Shown here in pieces: positions 37,301 through 50,677 of a stretch of 64,000 nt of DNA (position 1 is the first letter of the stretch; each line of letters starts with the position of its first letter). This DNA comes from Paracyclopina nana (Eukaryota; Arthropoda; Copepoda; Cyclopoida; Cyclopettidae). The notes beneath the pieces are model-generated. The model was not told where the DNA came from. It made no database searches and was given only the letters and a program-made list of their open reading frames with translations. The translations under genes and the position numbers were made by a program. The stretch covers positions 3,229,001-3,293,000 of the forward strand of contig JAGUCH010000008.1 of the NCBI GenBank assembly GCA_019096065.1. Direction: 5' to 3'.

Positions 37301-39146
37301 TTCAATCATCTAATTGCTGAGAGTTGCTTCTTTTGTAGTAACTGCATCCAGATTGATCAGCTTTTTTAAGCAGCTGTTAATGGTTCTTTGCTCAGCTAAA
37401 CGACCCAGATAGTGGACAACAAAAGACAATTCGCTGCTGCAACAAAGCACCATACTAATATAACTGCCGCAGCAAAAAATGGTCAATCCGCCCATTGAGA
37501 AAATTAGCAGAGATGTACCAGTATCTTGAGATTTTATGATGGCTTCTGATACGAAATGTGGAGAGCATTGTCTAGACGCAAATAAATGCAAAAGCTTGCA
37601 GAAATTTCATCTCCTGCAAAAAAGTCTTCACCCAGCAATAAGCAAAGCATTATTCATGATCTCAATCGAAGCATCATATTTTGCTAAAAAAATATTAAGT
37701 CTTTTTGGTGCTAAGAACAAATGCAGTTGTATCAAGTACTCAGCTTTGCTTTTACCATATCCCAGGAGTTTGTAAACTTTTACAGACTGCCATATAACCA
37801 GCAGCAGTTGCAGCTAGCTATAATCGTTGATTAGCTTAAAGGTGATCCGAAAGCAATCCTCATAAAAGCAAATAAGACCTTACACAGCTAGCTAGTAGAG
37901 TGCATTAAAAGTTGCGTGTACTTGCAAGTATACCTATAGTGCTGAAGTATATTATATACAGCAAACAATAATAATCATAATGTCTCCTCGCTTTGAGTCT
38001 TTCAGAAAAGCTGGAAAATGTGCTTTGTATGGTGAACGAGAATTTACGAGGGACAGACATGCCATTGGCCAACAACCACCCCAGAACTGAGCTGAACTGA
38101 AAACTTTTTCGTCCAATATTTACTTTCTAACAGCAGCAGGCAGCGAGTACTACAATAAGCCTTGCTTCAGAGTGATTTTGCATGCGGAGGAGGAGGATCA
38201 ATGATTTAATACAGCGGAACAAATTGCCCCAGCGAGGATTTCTTGTTTTTTCAACTCAGCAGCTCACTAAAAAGATGAAGGGTTCGATGCCAGATGTGAC
38301 GGGGTCAGCTAGAGAGTTTTTACTTCATTTAATGTCTGCCAAAAGCAAGCATCACCCATCCAATCTCTCCTAAGAAAACAAAGGATACCCGGCCGCCATA
38401 TTTCGAGTACACTTAGCTGCAGCTCGCGCTGCTCAAAGGGGGTGAAAATGCCGACAAAAAGAAGAGTTGTTGAGGGGAAGACTTCGATGTCAATTTGTTT
38501 ACAAAGCTAATCTCTGCCATTAAAGAAGCTTCTTGATGGCCCCAATAAAATAGCAATTCATCCACTTTTTTCACTGCCTGTCATACTGCGGCTGGGAACA
38601 CGAGACTCTTAATTTGGAGCATTTGTTGTGAAAATTGGCTCGGATTAAAACTGGATCTGCTGGACGCCGATTTCCGGCCTTTACTACTACTGCGCTAAGA
38701 TATATATTAACGAACCGATAAAAAGGGGCAATTTTGTGATAACAAGGAGGAGCATCGAGTTAGGATAGTTATTGTTGTTGTTCTTAATTGGCCAAAAAAC
38801 AGCTAGCAGCAGCGGCGCACTACAAGTATATAATAATATCTTCATTTTATGGCTCGCGCAAGCAGAACGTAAAAAATCAGTGAATCACTCCTAGCCAAAC
38901 TCAGCAACAACAACAAAGAGCAGCAGCAACGAGTGTGCAAAAAATTGCCCTCATCCCGCAAATAGCATATTTTATGTCAAAGCTGTAAATTATATGACCC
39001 TAGCTGCAGCAGGACAGAGGGTAATGGGCCAACTTTTGCCAAGAAAGGCAATGAATAGAAACGATGGAATTGACCATATTCGTCTTACCTGGTAGACTAC
39101 TGAAGAAGGTGAGGAGCAGCACGTGCCACAGAGAAGAAGAAGCCAT
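34323..39146 (-). CDS. Beaten-path (beat) family immunoglobulin protein, probably GPI-anchored
   Basis: In transcription order the exons are 39146-39089, 35419-35254, 35089-35029, 34957-34829 and 34766-34323. All phases agree (1,2,0,0), giving 285 residues. Residues 1-19 are a signal peptide. Ig domain 1 has C46, W66 and C119 and the beat-type run YSVKWYKDGHEFYRYVPKDN. Ig domain 2 has C167 (in an NCT glycosylation sequon), W180 and C229, with the family pattern of LDVNCTS, RSKPP and WYIND. Residues about 269-285 are hydrophobic to the end with no cytoplasmic tail, which fits a GPI signal. Beat proteins act as axon-guidance and adhesion ligands, with Side-family receptors as partners in Drosophila. 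Intron 1 is 3.7 kb; the rest are 62-164 bp. The family is clear; the paralogue cannot be told. Confidence 0.9.
35420..39088 (-). other. Intron 1 of the beat-family gene (3.7 kb)
   Basis: It separates the signal-peptide exon from the first Ig exon, with GTAAG at its 5' end and TTTTTCAG at its 3' end on the minus strand. No other gene or element is visible inside it; open frames on both strands lack domains. Confidence 0.7.
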
Positions 39147-42100
39147 TTTAGATCGATTTCCAACGATTAATTTTAGCGTCCCAGTTTTCTATGGCAGCAC
39201 CAACAAACAAACTTTAGCAGCAAGGCTCATAATAATCTCCTTAGCAGCTTCAAAATCAACTTTCCGTCGTCGTAGTCATCAAGCTTCGGTTGGCTGAAAA
39301 AGGAAAACAAAAACTTTTAGTTGCCAGCCGTGGCTGATATGCGTAACAGGTCATGAAATGGCAGGCAACACTTGGTTTAGAAAGCCCTACCAAAATTGCT
39401 GAGCTGAAAATAAGCCAAATTGGGGCCAAATTCATATTTTGTGTTTGCAACTACAAATATTATCCAATAAAGGATTAGAAAGCAGCTAGGCAAAGTACCA
39501 CAAGACGTCTTCCTACCATTTTCACCCCTTTTTACTGGAAGCAAAGCAAGTGCTTTTTTAAAGGAGTAGGATCTGGATCTATTTTTGAAAGTTGATTGAC
39601 GTACCTTCTTGCATGATGTCGGTATAATGGTATAGGCTACTCCTTTTCTTTGCATCGAAGTCTGACACCTCCACTACTCGAGAGAGAAAAAATTCCACTA
39701 AAGTTGTATTTGTGGCAGCTTGCTGCTCTGGCTCATGACTAGAGCGTTTCCGTCGTCGGACTTTCGATATCTTCGTCGATCGCCGTCGGCCTTTGGAAAG
39801 GCCGCAACGCAAATGCGGCTTGCAACTCTCGAAGCAGCCGCGAAGAAAGCCGCGCTCACTCCAACGGCGTTTTGACGCGCAAGCCTCCGTTATGAGAGTA
39901 GCAGCAGTATGTCATTAGCTTGATTTTCCTCCCTTCTCCTCTTTTTCCCTTGCTTTACTTTTTTCAGCTTTGTATGGACAGTCAGTACACGGCCAATTGA
40001 ATTTTAGCACTGCATTCACATCAAAGGAGATCTTGGTGGATGGAACGAACAACTGGTTTCTCTAGGGTATTTATGCGAGCAGCAACTGGGGGCTTTACTT
40101 TCTTCAAAAAGCTGGGAGAGAACTACTCTCGCAAAGATGTTTGGATTGAATAATTACGAGTTGGAACTGATGATGTCTTGTCTTGTCAAAACTTATCTTA
40201 TCGGCCGAAAGTGTTTAGCGCAAGTGGGTGAAACATCGTTAACATTTCGCCTACCTAGCCTCGCCATTTTCTGCTACTCTCCCGTACACATCAACCTGAG
40301 GGCTACTGTAACCCAGAAAAAATTGCCCACCCAAAATATGTACATATTCTGAAAGCTTTTGCTATGGGGGTTTGTTTGGCGGTAATTATAAAATCCTGGC
40401 CTAGCGCTTCCCATTACATAAAATTTTAAAAAACTTCTAGCGCCAAAAGCATTGACTTGGTCGAATTTTTCCTGTTAAAATACCCCCACTAAAATGGCAA
40501 GATCTATCTTTCTTTACTTCATAAGAAAATCGCTAGGATGCCCTGGAATCGAGATATATTGGTCAGATCGGCCGCTGATGAAGAGATATTGAATTCATGC
40601 CATTTGACAATAAAGAGAACTGCCACCGCTATATCTCGATTCCAGGGCATCCTAGCGATTTTCTTATGAAGTAAAGAAAGATAGATCTTGCCATTTTAGT
40701 GGGGGTACTTAAAGATGTAAAATCTGACTAAGTCCATACTTTCGGCGCTAGAAGTTTTTTAAAATTTTATGTTATGGGAAGCGCTAGGCCAGGATTTTAA
40801 AATTACCGCCAAACAAACCCCCATAGCATAAGCTTTCAGAATATGTATATATTTTGGGTGGGCAATTTTTTCTGGGTTACAGTAGCCCTCAGGTTGATGT
40901 GCGTATGTATATGACTATCCAATCTCGAAGATTGGGCCGAGGTCCATTTCACAGTCAAGTGATTGTCCGCGCTCATGATCTATTTTCACTTTAACCTGTT
41001 TACAAACACGCACAAGTACTGAACTGACAGAGCAAAAACTCAGCTAAGAGCTGCTGTGAGACGAGCAGCGAGCGTTCAAAATTAAGGCTTTAAAAACACG
41101 TGCTCAGCCCTTCGCGTTCCCACTTCATTATTTTTCGAGTGATCGCAGATCGTGGAGACAAACAGCTGCTCAACATCTAATGGTTTCCAAGGGTAAATGA
41201 ACAGCTTGTCTGGGGTCAGAAATAGCAGAAAGGCTGCTGAATAGTGGTAGCCGCCTCCATTTCGAGTTTTACTCAGCAGCTAGCTAACCACAACAACAAC
41301 AACATATGTGGAGGTGGTATTGAAGTCTACAAATCATTCTTACCCTGGCTGAAAGGTTCCCCTCCCACCCCATCCACCTCATCAAAACTTTCGAGCCTCA
41401 ATTACGAAGCTTCCAATTTTTCCACTTCATACGCGTACTACGTATAACAACTCCATTATTATTCCTATCGAGATTTAGGTTAGAGCTGATAGCCCTGTTG
41501 AGAAGGCACAAAACCTTGCGTCTTGCAATTTTTTGCTCGATAAGCACTCAGGGGCTTTCTGACGCGAAAAAAACCCTCGCTCGAAATGGATACACAGCTG
41601 CTCATCAATTGCTGTAAAGTGATTGCTAAAAAGCTCTCTAGCCTTTTTGTCTTGGTTGGCTTCTCCACTGCTCACATCATCATACGGCAGTTGACTTAAA
41701 TAAAAAAGGGGCAAGGGAGCTTTTACAAGCTTTCACCCCCTTCACTTTTGGTTTATTGCTCTCAAATTCCAGGCTGGTGGTATATATACATTTATATTGC
41801 TTAGGAAGAAGAACTAGTCCCCTCACGGCCGTAATTTGCCATAGACCACCAAAATAACAAAGGTAGACAAAACAGAGAAGACTAATTGCTAAAAAAAAGT
41901 TTCGCATTGACAGCAGCTGTAGTAGCCCTTGAGAGTGAACATGGTTAGTTGTCGAGAGGAAAGAGTAAATGATATTTATTGGAAACCGATTGACTAAACA
42001 AAAACACATGTCCCTTGGGAAGGAGGACATTGCTGCATATAAGCAAGGGATTAGTACACCTACTACATATATTCTCTTTTACAACAGCAAAATGACAGCA

Positions 42101-45100
42101 CAGTGAGAAAAAGCATTTTATTTTCTTGCAATTTGGGAAAAAAGGTGTTTGCACACACCTTTCAAGGCAAAACAATACTTGCATGTCATTCAGCTTTTTC
42201 TCGGCTTGCTCTCTTTTTATGGCCTGTTTTCCACTGTGCACAATTTTTTATTACTTTATGCATCGTCACTTGAGCAAACAAGTAATGTAAGGGGTGAATG
42301 CGCGCCAGCTTACGTATAAAACCCGTAAATGCAAAAGAGTAACGTGCGCGAGTTTTATTATAAGGATGCAAAAATTCTAAAAGTCACGAGGGAGCTAAAC
42401 TCGATGTGTGTGTAGCTTGCAAGAGACTTCAAATGTATTTGACGAACTGTATCAGAAAAAAAACTTGAAATAACAAGCTGAAAAGATTTCTTATGGGCGT
42501 CCGCTATGCGCTGGCATCAATCGCAAATGTGGATGTCCATCAATTTGAGCTGGACCTGATTTTGACGTTCACTCAACTGAAAAGAACTCCCTGCTTTAAA
42601 AATGCATCACATCACAAAGTGCGCTTTTTTGCCATTCCTAGTAAATATCCAAGCAAGTTTCTTTGTCTGAATTCGAAAATCGAGCTTTTAGTAGCATACC
42701 GAAAATTGCAGGGCAGGGCTGGCCAAAAATCATAGCCAGCTTGTCAAGTTTTTTGCCAAGCCAAGCAAAAAAGCTGCCCAAGTTTTGTGCACCACCACAG
42801 ATATTGGCAACAACAGAAAATACAAATTAGGGTCACCCCGACGCCATCATCATCATTCTTGGTCCGGAAATTGGTGCTTTCACATCATTTGACTCTCTGA
42901 CCACGTTTCCACGCACGTATAGCATTATAGCAGTACTGGAAAGCAAAAAGTGAAAGGAGAAGAGGCCTAACTTTATTTCATGATCCAAGAAATAAAGCCA
43001 ATTTCCGGCAAACTTTATGGCTCAGATAGACAGGCTACTGCAACTTTCACAACCAATATCAAATCTGTTATGATCAATTTCCCTGTTTGTGCTACTGATG
43101 ACAGCTCAATGCAGCACCAATAAAGCTGCTCATTTTACCATGTTCTAGTCCAGCTATATAGCAGTTTTTGCCCTACGTAGCATTGAGCTATTTTCTTTTA
43201 TTCCTATTGAGCTCGTAGTATAATTTTCCAGATGCACAATTTAGTAAGCAGCAATTTCTATCTAGCTTTGAAATTACGTACTCCTGGGTTTAGGCTAAGG
43301 AGTAAAAAATGCTCCTGCATGGAAAAGGCGACGGATCTTTTCAATTTGCTTTCATGGCCGGAAAGCCCCAAGAGAGGTTTTGTTCTCCTTTTCTTTCCAC
43401 CACTGTACTTACAGCCTGCCCATGCCCAATAAACATAACAGTAAAATAGCCACGAAAATTGGAAACTGTTGTGGCAGCTAAAAATGCCCCCATATTGGCG
43501 GCCTCTTCCAACAACCTTCGCTTTTCACCATTTGAGCGCCATCCAAAAGCCAATTTGGCCCACTAATTTTTCGTGTGTCATGTCAGTAAGGATGGCCTTT
43601 AAAGAGAAATTATTGGATTTTAGAGAACATTTAGCCAATCTTCATGCTCTGGTCCCATCCCCATTATGCGGATATTCCTGGGCCTGGGAGAGTTTTGTGG
43701 TTGAGGGGCGCACTAATTATGTATACTAGCTACGTCTGTCCGCCCTCACCTCGGGTAATTTAGCAGCTAAAAAATTATCAAAAAGTAATCTTTTTCAAGC
43801 CCTCAAGCCACATAAGCTTGGACTACAGAAAAGTTAAGATTATGTAATTAAACTACAATGTTGTAACACAGTTGGGATCATAGTATGATTGATTATGGGA
43901 CCAGAAACCTGTTTTGCCACTGCCGCACTAATTTTGTCCCTAGTTGATGTTAAATGAAAGCTCCTTTTGGGCTTTGAGAGTAGTAGCCGGCCTTGATGTC
44001 CATACAATTGAACAAGGAGGAAGACCATTTCTTTTCGTGGTAGTATATATTCTGTTCAACTTTTCAAATGGGCCAGCTCTTTTCGGCGGCTGAGTTTGTA
44101 CTCCATAACTGCCAAAGGTTGAACTTGCATGGCTGAAGTGTCGTAAAGGTGCCCCAATTCGAGCTGCTCATGTTCTCGAAAGCTCTACTATGCCTGGCCA
44201 ACTCCTTTTTGACACAACACATTTTTTAATTAGATCAAGATAGACTGCATTTTCATGGCTCATTTCACATGCTACCAAAATGGCACGCACTGGAATTTGC
44301 GGTCTAGCTTCATATTCAATTGCGAATATAATAGCAGATGAGTTGTCTCCTTCCACCATTGGGGTATTCGTGCTCTGCTACAGTTAGAGCCATTCTTAGG
44401 CTATCAAAGCTGGAAGCTAGGCAAGCTGCCCTAAAAAGTTGTGCAAAGTCATTTAGCGTCGTTATCTCTGGGCCGAATCAACTTTTCATTCTCGTGTCGG
44501 AGGTCGACTCTCCCTTGGTGGCGGTTTCCCGACTATTTCATGCACTAACCACACAGAAAATGAAATTAAGCCTGCTCTCATGGTCGTCACCAGAATGTGG
44601 GAAAAGAAAGCCGACCGAAAAGTTAATCTGGCCAACAAGCAACGTACGAGAAACAAACATGTGACCTCAGAGACCGAATTGCAATAGAGCCACCAAACTA
44701 GCTCATGTTGCTACTACATAATTGGTATCTTTGTCAAAGAGTAGTTCATCAGAGTTAATTGGAATTCCTGGTCAATTTGGTGTATCGTAACAAATCTGAT
44801 GTCTGCATGCTGCTTTGCAACATGGATAAGGCTTTTTTTGAGCCCACCATATCAGCCACTCAATCTTTGCACTTATAATGCAATATCATGCTGATGGAGA
44901 AGAAAAAGGGGAAAGGCTAGTTTTTGGTCAGTGAGATGCTACATGGTCTATTAACCACACAGTGGTCAATTGATGATCCAAACCTCTACACTCAACCATG
45001 AGGCTTTTTTTTGGCTGCTGCTTTCAAAAATGTGGCAAAAACCTCTAATGGTGATGAGAGGCTAATTGAAAAGTAGTTGAGAAGGAGAAGAAGTTTGCTC

Positions 45101-47071
45101 GCTGCCATGCAAACTTATTATGTTAATGAGCGTTTTTTGAAAACCCTTTAAGCAAGATCGAGTGTATACGAAAAGCATCTGGCTTGGCTATCTTTTTTTG
45201 ATAAGAGGGGGAGTGTCGTCATCGTCGTAGTCGTCGTTGGAGTCTCCTCTCCATCTGGGATCTTCCATAATCATCTATCTTCTCACAATGGAGAAATGAT
45301 TGCTCTCAGCTCACTGGTATATGGGATATTCGAGCTCCGGTTATACGCGCGCGCGTGTGGCTAGGTATATCGATAACCGCAAACGCGAAACTGCTGTCTG
45401 GATGTTGGCGACCCCTTTGCGTGAAAGCATTGCAATTATTCCCTCAAACCTCCCCATTTTCCAAGAGTAATTAGAGCTTTTTTCATAGATTAGCATCTAT
45501 CAGTGAAAATGGAAAAACTGGCGGCGCATAGTGCAATTTTCAGGATAATAAATGCCCAGCTAAATCTTTATGAAAGTAGGCCCTCAGTGCAATAGTTAAG
45601 GTTGGCAGGTGGCCATAACTTCTACGGTCGGCCTTGTTCATTAAATGCGGTTTTTCATGCAATGCTGCCGTACTACTTTGGATACACTCGTCAGAGCCAG
45701 CTGGAAATGGTATACGATTTTCATATGGTTGCTCGCTGCTCAGGATGCGTGTAATCTGAGGGTAAGATTCAATCAAAGATCATCATGAAAGCAAGAAGCT
45801 GCACGAGTCGCGAAGGGGAGAGAAAAGAAGGAAGCTGTTGCAGTTCCAGAGGGTGAGTGATGCAGCGAAAATGCCCCACAAACTGGTAATCTGCTTTTCC
45901 TTAGATGAGCACTGATGTTCAGATGGCTCTTGAGACCATTTTCTACTATGGTAGTATAAGGGGTTGATAACCATCTGAGAAACTGGAAGCTAGTGGCTTA
46001 ACGGTGTAGCTTTCCCCCTGTGACATCGTTTCGTATCCAGTAAAATGTTTCATTTATCAATGAGCATGTGTGTACTTTACACCAATCCAATGAGGGGAGT
46101 TCCTGTGAAAAAGTTTTCAGACTTTCGTAGCATATAATTAATCTTGGACAAATATCCCAAAAAAACAAGAGCTAATGAGAAAAGGTATAGTACATAAAAC
46201 CGTGTCACTCTGTGTTAAAGTACTACAATGTTGGAGGGTGAAAAAATCTATCTACACTCCCTTTTGTGGCCAGGGGTGAAATTGGTATTCTGTGGGTAAA
46301 AAACGCCCTGCCAAATCGAATTTAGCCTTTGGTGACATCGACAGCCAACATCAAGATAGTCGTACTTGAGACACTCTATAGTTGTTCTCCTGTGACAATG
46401 ACCTCTGATGATGTTCAAAGGGATACGAAACGATGAGTCTGCATTATTATATTCGAGTCAAAGCCTCATTTCTGGCTCAGAGGAAAGGAGGAATTCTAGA
46501 GAGCTTTTTATGACAGCCAAGCATGTAAAGTCATGGATGGTTAGACCTATAAGTCTAGACAGTTGTAAACCTGTTCTTTGGTGTTGGGTGAACTTTTATG
46601 ACCCTCCCTTGTACTACGTTCATAGAACTGGTAGCCGTCATTCCCCTTGGAAAATGGTTGAGCACAACTTATATATTCCGTGAGAGAAAGCACTGAATAA
46701 TAATTGCTTGCCATCACCATTCCATACTATATTTCAACGAAAGTACCTTTAGTTATGGTGCAAAACCACTAATGGGGGCCACATTAATTGTTGAGCAAAA
46801 TCCCCAGATTTTCACCTTCTAAAAGTAGTCCAAAAATGTGAACTTTTCATGAGATCAATAGCAAAAATCGGTTCTCAATTAAAAAGAAAGCAATTTAAGA
46901 GTATTCAATTCAGCTCAATTACAGATTTTCAATAGCTCAACTTTTAGACCCATAATGAGATCAGAAAATTAATTTTAAAAAATCAGTATTACACTTAAAA
47001 TTCTTGCTAATTAGAATAGGTTTTGTGAGAATGTCAATAAAGTTGCGCTCCATAGAAAGCCTTTAATCTAA
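39147..47071. other. Long intergenic stretch with one foldback element
   Basis: I see no supportable gene in these 7.9 kb. The only clear structure is the long inverted repeat at 40284-40905. Open frames such as 42493-42735 and 44338-44664 have no domain. A GTCGTC-rich patch lies near 45214-45237 and a CG-alternating run near 45347-45356. Confidence 0.5.
40284..40905. mobile_element. Foldback / long-terminal-inverted-repeat element
   Basis: The left arm, about 40284-40558, is the reverse complement of the right arm, about 40630-40905, around a 71-bp spacer. The inner 90 bases are nearly perfect (through GGAATCGAGATATA / TATATCTCGATTCC). The outer parts (CACATCAACCTGAGGGCTAC and its complement) are also near-perfect, while a block of about 45 bases at 40440-40485 has diverged. 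There is no coding capacity and no clear target duplication. Transcription would give a hairpin of about 275 bp. Confidence 0.85.
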
Positions 47072-48475
47072 TCAAATGCTCATGCTGACAATGTTGTACT
47101 TGGATTTTTTGTACTGCTCGTAGCGTCTGATGCCATAGCCCAAAACGTCAAAATCATGGGAAATGCCCTTGTTTGCGTTGCAATCTTCCACCTTGATGAG
47201 TGACCAGATAATCTCTTGCAGCATGAACACGAGAGCAAACTTTTGTACCAGCAGAAACAGGCTTTCAATTTCGTGCTTTTCCACCTGATTGAATTTGAGT
47301 ACATTTTTATAAAATTATTTTAAACATCGTGGAATCACCTGTGTAAATGAGGTATCATTGTATGCAGCCAAGTAGTGATGGCACCATCGTTTCTGGAATT
47401 CTGGTGCAGGAACGTAATCAGCACACCCAACTTTAGCCAAATCGGATCCACTTAAAGTGTAGAAATGCCTCGCCAGCTCAAATCCTTGGAAATTGAAGTC
47501 TGCATAGTCCAAATGGATGAGGGTGACATTTCGAGTGACTGCATCATAAATAATATTTTGAGGACTCAGGTCATTATGACAAAACACTAGTTTGGGATCC
47601 ACGAATTTCATCTGGAAGTTGCCAGTTGGAGATGGTGGGAAATGCAAAATTCGTAACTGGAGCGAAAAAACTAGTTTCCTTAATCGTATGTATTATTATT
47701 CAAGTTTTCATACTTCAAGCTCGTCCAATTCGTTGACTAGAGTTGCTTTGGAGGGCATTTCTGAGATCATTCTTTGGTGGTTGGTCGGATCAGCCAGCCG
47801 CATTGGCACCAACATCAGCCAATTTCTCAAGGTTGCAAAGACATGGTGAGAGGCATGCGTCGTCGGATTCATTTGACCGGCAAATTGGCTCATTAATCTG
47901 TGCATAACTCCGACCTTCTTGGCAATCAGAGGGTACACATTTTTGTCCACTGCAATGGCATAATCCATGCTGATGCCCGGAGTGTACTCGTAAGCCACCC
48001 CATTTTCAAATGAGGCATATACGCGAGACCCGAGATGACAATGCGCAAATAGTCTCATTAGGCTCACCTCATCAGCCTACGACTATTAGAGTGACTTATC
48101 TGGTTAGATCCTCGTAGAGAAAATATACCTTTGAGGAAGGGTCAAAATTGTCTCCAAAAACTTTGATGAGGACCATTTGAGATTTGTCATCGGTGTAGCC
48201 ACCCAACAAAACGTTGTCTGTGGAACTCAACTTTTCTCCATGAGAAAGGCTCACTAAAATTATGTCTGCTCTTGGCCAATCTGATGTTGCAAAATGGCAA
48301 TTCAAAAAGATGTACCAATAATTTCAATGGGATTCTCACCTGGCCGCACTTTGCGAATCATCTTGAGAACTCCGGATTCGAGAAATTTTCGGCTATTCCG
48401 GTCAATCCGGAAGCTCGGAAACTCCAGTATTTTTGGCAGGCCAATAAGATACTCGCCAGATGCATCATCAGACAT
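47072..48475 (-). CDS. Divergent ethanolamine kinase-like protein (choline/ethanolamine kinase family)
   Basis: In transcription order the exons are 48475-48340, 48280-48129, 48076-47714, 47656-47339 and 47284-47072. Introns are 52-59 bp and phases agree (1,0,0,0), giving 393 residues; an in-frame ATG at 48538 could add 21. Ethanolamine kinases phosphorylate ethanolamine with ATP in the first cytosolic step of the CDP-ethanolamine route to phosphatidylethanolamine. The N-lobe is recognisable (VLIKVFGDN, then FENGVAYEYTPG). The Brenner catalytic motif is intact: CHNDLSPQNII with H244, D246 and N251. The C-terminal pattern SHDFDVLGYGIRRYEQYKK is family-typical. The metal-binding motif, normally IDxEY, reads LDYAD: D267 is kept but the Glu is Ala269. 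The TDGITN-type N-lobe signature is also altered. It may be weakly active, altered in substrate, or a pseudokinase. Confidence 0.85.
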
Positions 48476-50677
48476 TGTTGTTGAGCCTTCACTGATTTCT
48501 GGGTCACTAAAAACAATTAACTGCACCTTTTCATGCACCCACTGAGTTTCACAGAAATCTGATCACTTTTGAGGGTAAAGTCAGGTATTGATGATTTGCT
48601 GCCCCTCGTACGATAATTCCCAATTTGGGTCTGCGACTATTTAAGTTGGGCTCGGCGTTCACTTATATCTTATCTTTTGTGCTAAGCTTTACCAAGCATG
48701 ACTCGTTTGTTTCAGCAAACAAATATGATTGAGTCAAGTGTTGCAGCTCGCTTATTTTATCAAAAATTCTGCAAACCTACTCCGCAACTACTACGTAGTA
48801 TAACATATACGCGTGTATGCGTATGCTATACCTTTGAAATGCTGCAGCAAATAAGCAGCTCACCGATCGAGGAGCCAAAATTGCACTTGCGATTTTTTCG
48901 CAAATCCAGATTGGACCGTGCGCGTCCTTGAACAGAATGAACAACGTCAGGCAAATTTTTCTGCCACTTCGGATTCATTATGGCAGGAAATGACCACGAC
49001 AAACTTGATGGGCCTTCTTCAACTCAAAATAATCATAGCAGATTGTACGTGGAAAATCATGCACATTCCCACTTTAGTCTTGCTTTAAAATCCCCAGGCA
49101 TTTTTCGCAAGATTGCTATATTGCTCACACTGAGAGGCAATTGTGACGTCGTGAGTTGATTGCAGTTTACAATCAGCATGTGAAACAGTAGCACTCATTG
49201 TTAATTAAGTCATGTAACATTTGAGAGAGTAAATGCCATTTAAAAGAGCTACGTGCAGAATATAGGTACATCTCCTTGGCCTGGATTTCTGGCATTTCAA
49301 AGTTCAAATCTATTGTCAAAAAAACTTGATCTCCACACAAATTCACTATAATTTCTTAAAAAGTGTGAACATGCATTAAATATAGCAATGTACTTTATGC
49401 ATATATCTTATCACGACAGCGCAGAAAGACATGCGGCAAATTCTCATAAAGGGAGATGCCATATGTGCTGTAATTAATAATTAGTGCCGTAAAAATTGCA
49501 AAAAGACCAAATAGGAAGGTTTGCCAATTACAAAATATTTTGGAGCAAATATTTGCAGAGTGGGGAAAAAAGTAGAGTATCCCTGTCTGCAAGCATTCTG
49601 GTAGAAAGTTTCCCCCAGAGCCATCTAGCGTTCAAACTGGCCAAAAAACTCCTGAGCATTTATGCGCCCTAAAGCCATATAGCATGCCATATAATTAATG
49701 CCTGGAAAAATGCTGAGTAACCCAAGTCCACATTTCTCTGCTAAAGAGAGGCCTAAAGTTATAGCTTTGAAACCTATAAAAAACGTGAATACGTGATCAT
49801 TTCGCCGGCTGCCAGGACTGAGAGCAAATGCAAGCTTACTTGCTCTCTACCACACATCACAGTGGGGATTACGGCTCATGTAAACCACCCGCGCCAAGTT
49901 TTTCAATTTTGCCAGAGTGGCATAATTTCTGTGTGCTAGAAGTTTCACATCACTTAAAGAACGAAGTTGGAATAAATATTTTCTTTACTGGGAATTCCCC
50001 ATTGTGCTATAACTGAGGGGAAAATGGTTGAGTAACAGCTGCATCAGCATCACATCAGCAGCTCAATATATCTATGCTAGTGGGCTATATAATAGTCCTG
50101 GCGGCAAAATAATTTCTCTGCTCCACTGTTGCTAGTCAGGTGAGCTTGGCATCAACCTTTTGGCAGCAAAACGTTGGTGAGTACAATTAAAAGAAGGCAA
50201 GAGAGCTAAATGAAGGGCTTTTGCCTGGAAAATTGCCTGTATAAATGAAAAGGAAGCTAGGTTGAATTTTAAGCTCCTTTCTTAACGTTTTCATTCATAT
50301 CTACGTAGTAATTGCTCTTTTACTTAATCCCTCATCTTTTGTAATATTTTTTTTCCGTTCACTCAAAGCAAGTATATAACGATACTCCTGAGGACAGGAT
50401 CATTTTTCTTTAATCCCTGGACAATGTTGACTTGTCTCCTAGTCTTCCGTTATTAGCTCTGTTGAAACTTTAACCAGCTCAAGAGTGCGTACATAGCATT
50501 TTCTCCTTCCAGTTTAAGGCCACGTGGAACTAAAAGTTATCAGTCAGACAATCAGCTGGAGGAGCTGATAACATGCACAAACTCAAAGGAACTATTTGAG
50601 CAAGAACTACGCTAAGCTACGACCCCATCCCAATTAAAAAGGCCAAGAAAATTCTAATTTAAAAGGCTGTGTTCAAC
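48476..50677. other. Intergenic DNA between divergent genes
   Basis: This holds the upstream regions of the kinase-like gene (minus strand) and the SnoaL-like gene (plus strand). I see no further gene and no clear core promoter element. Confidence 0.5.
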
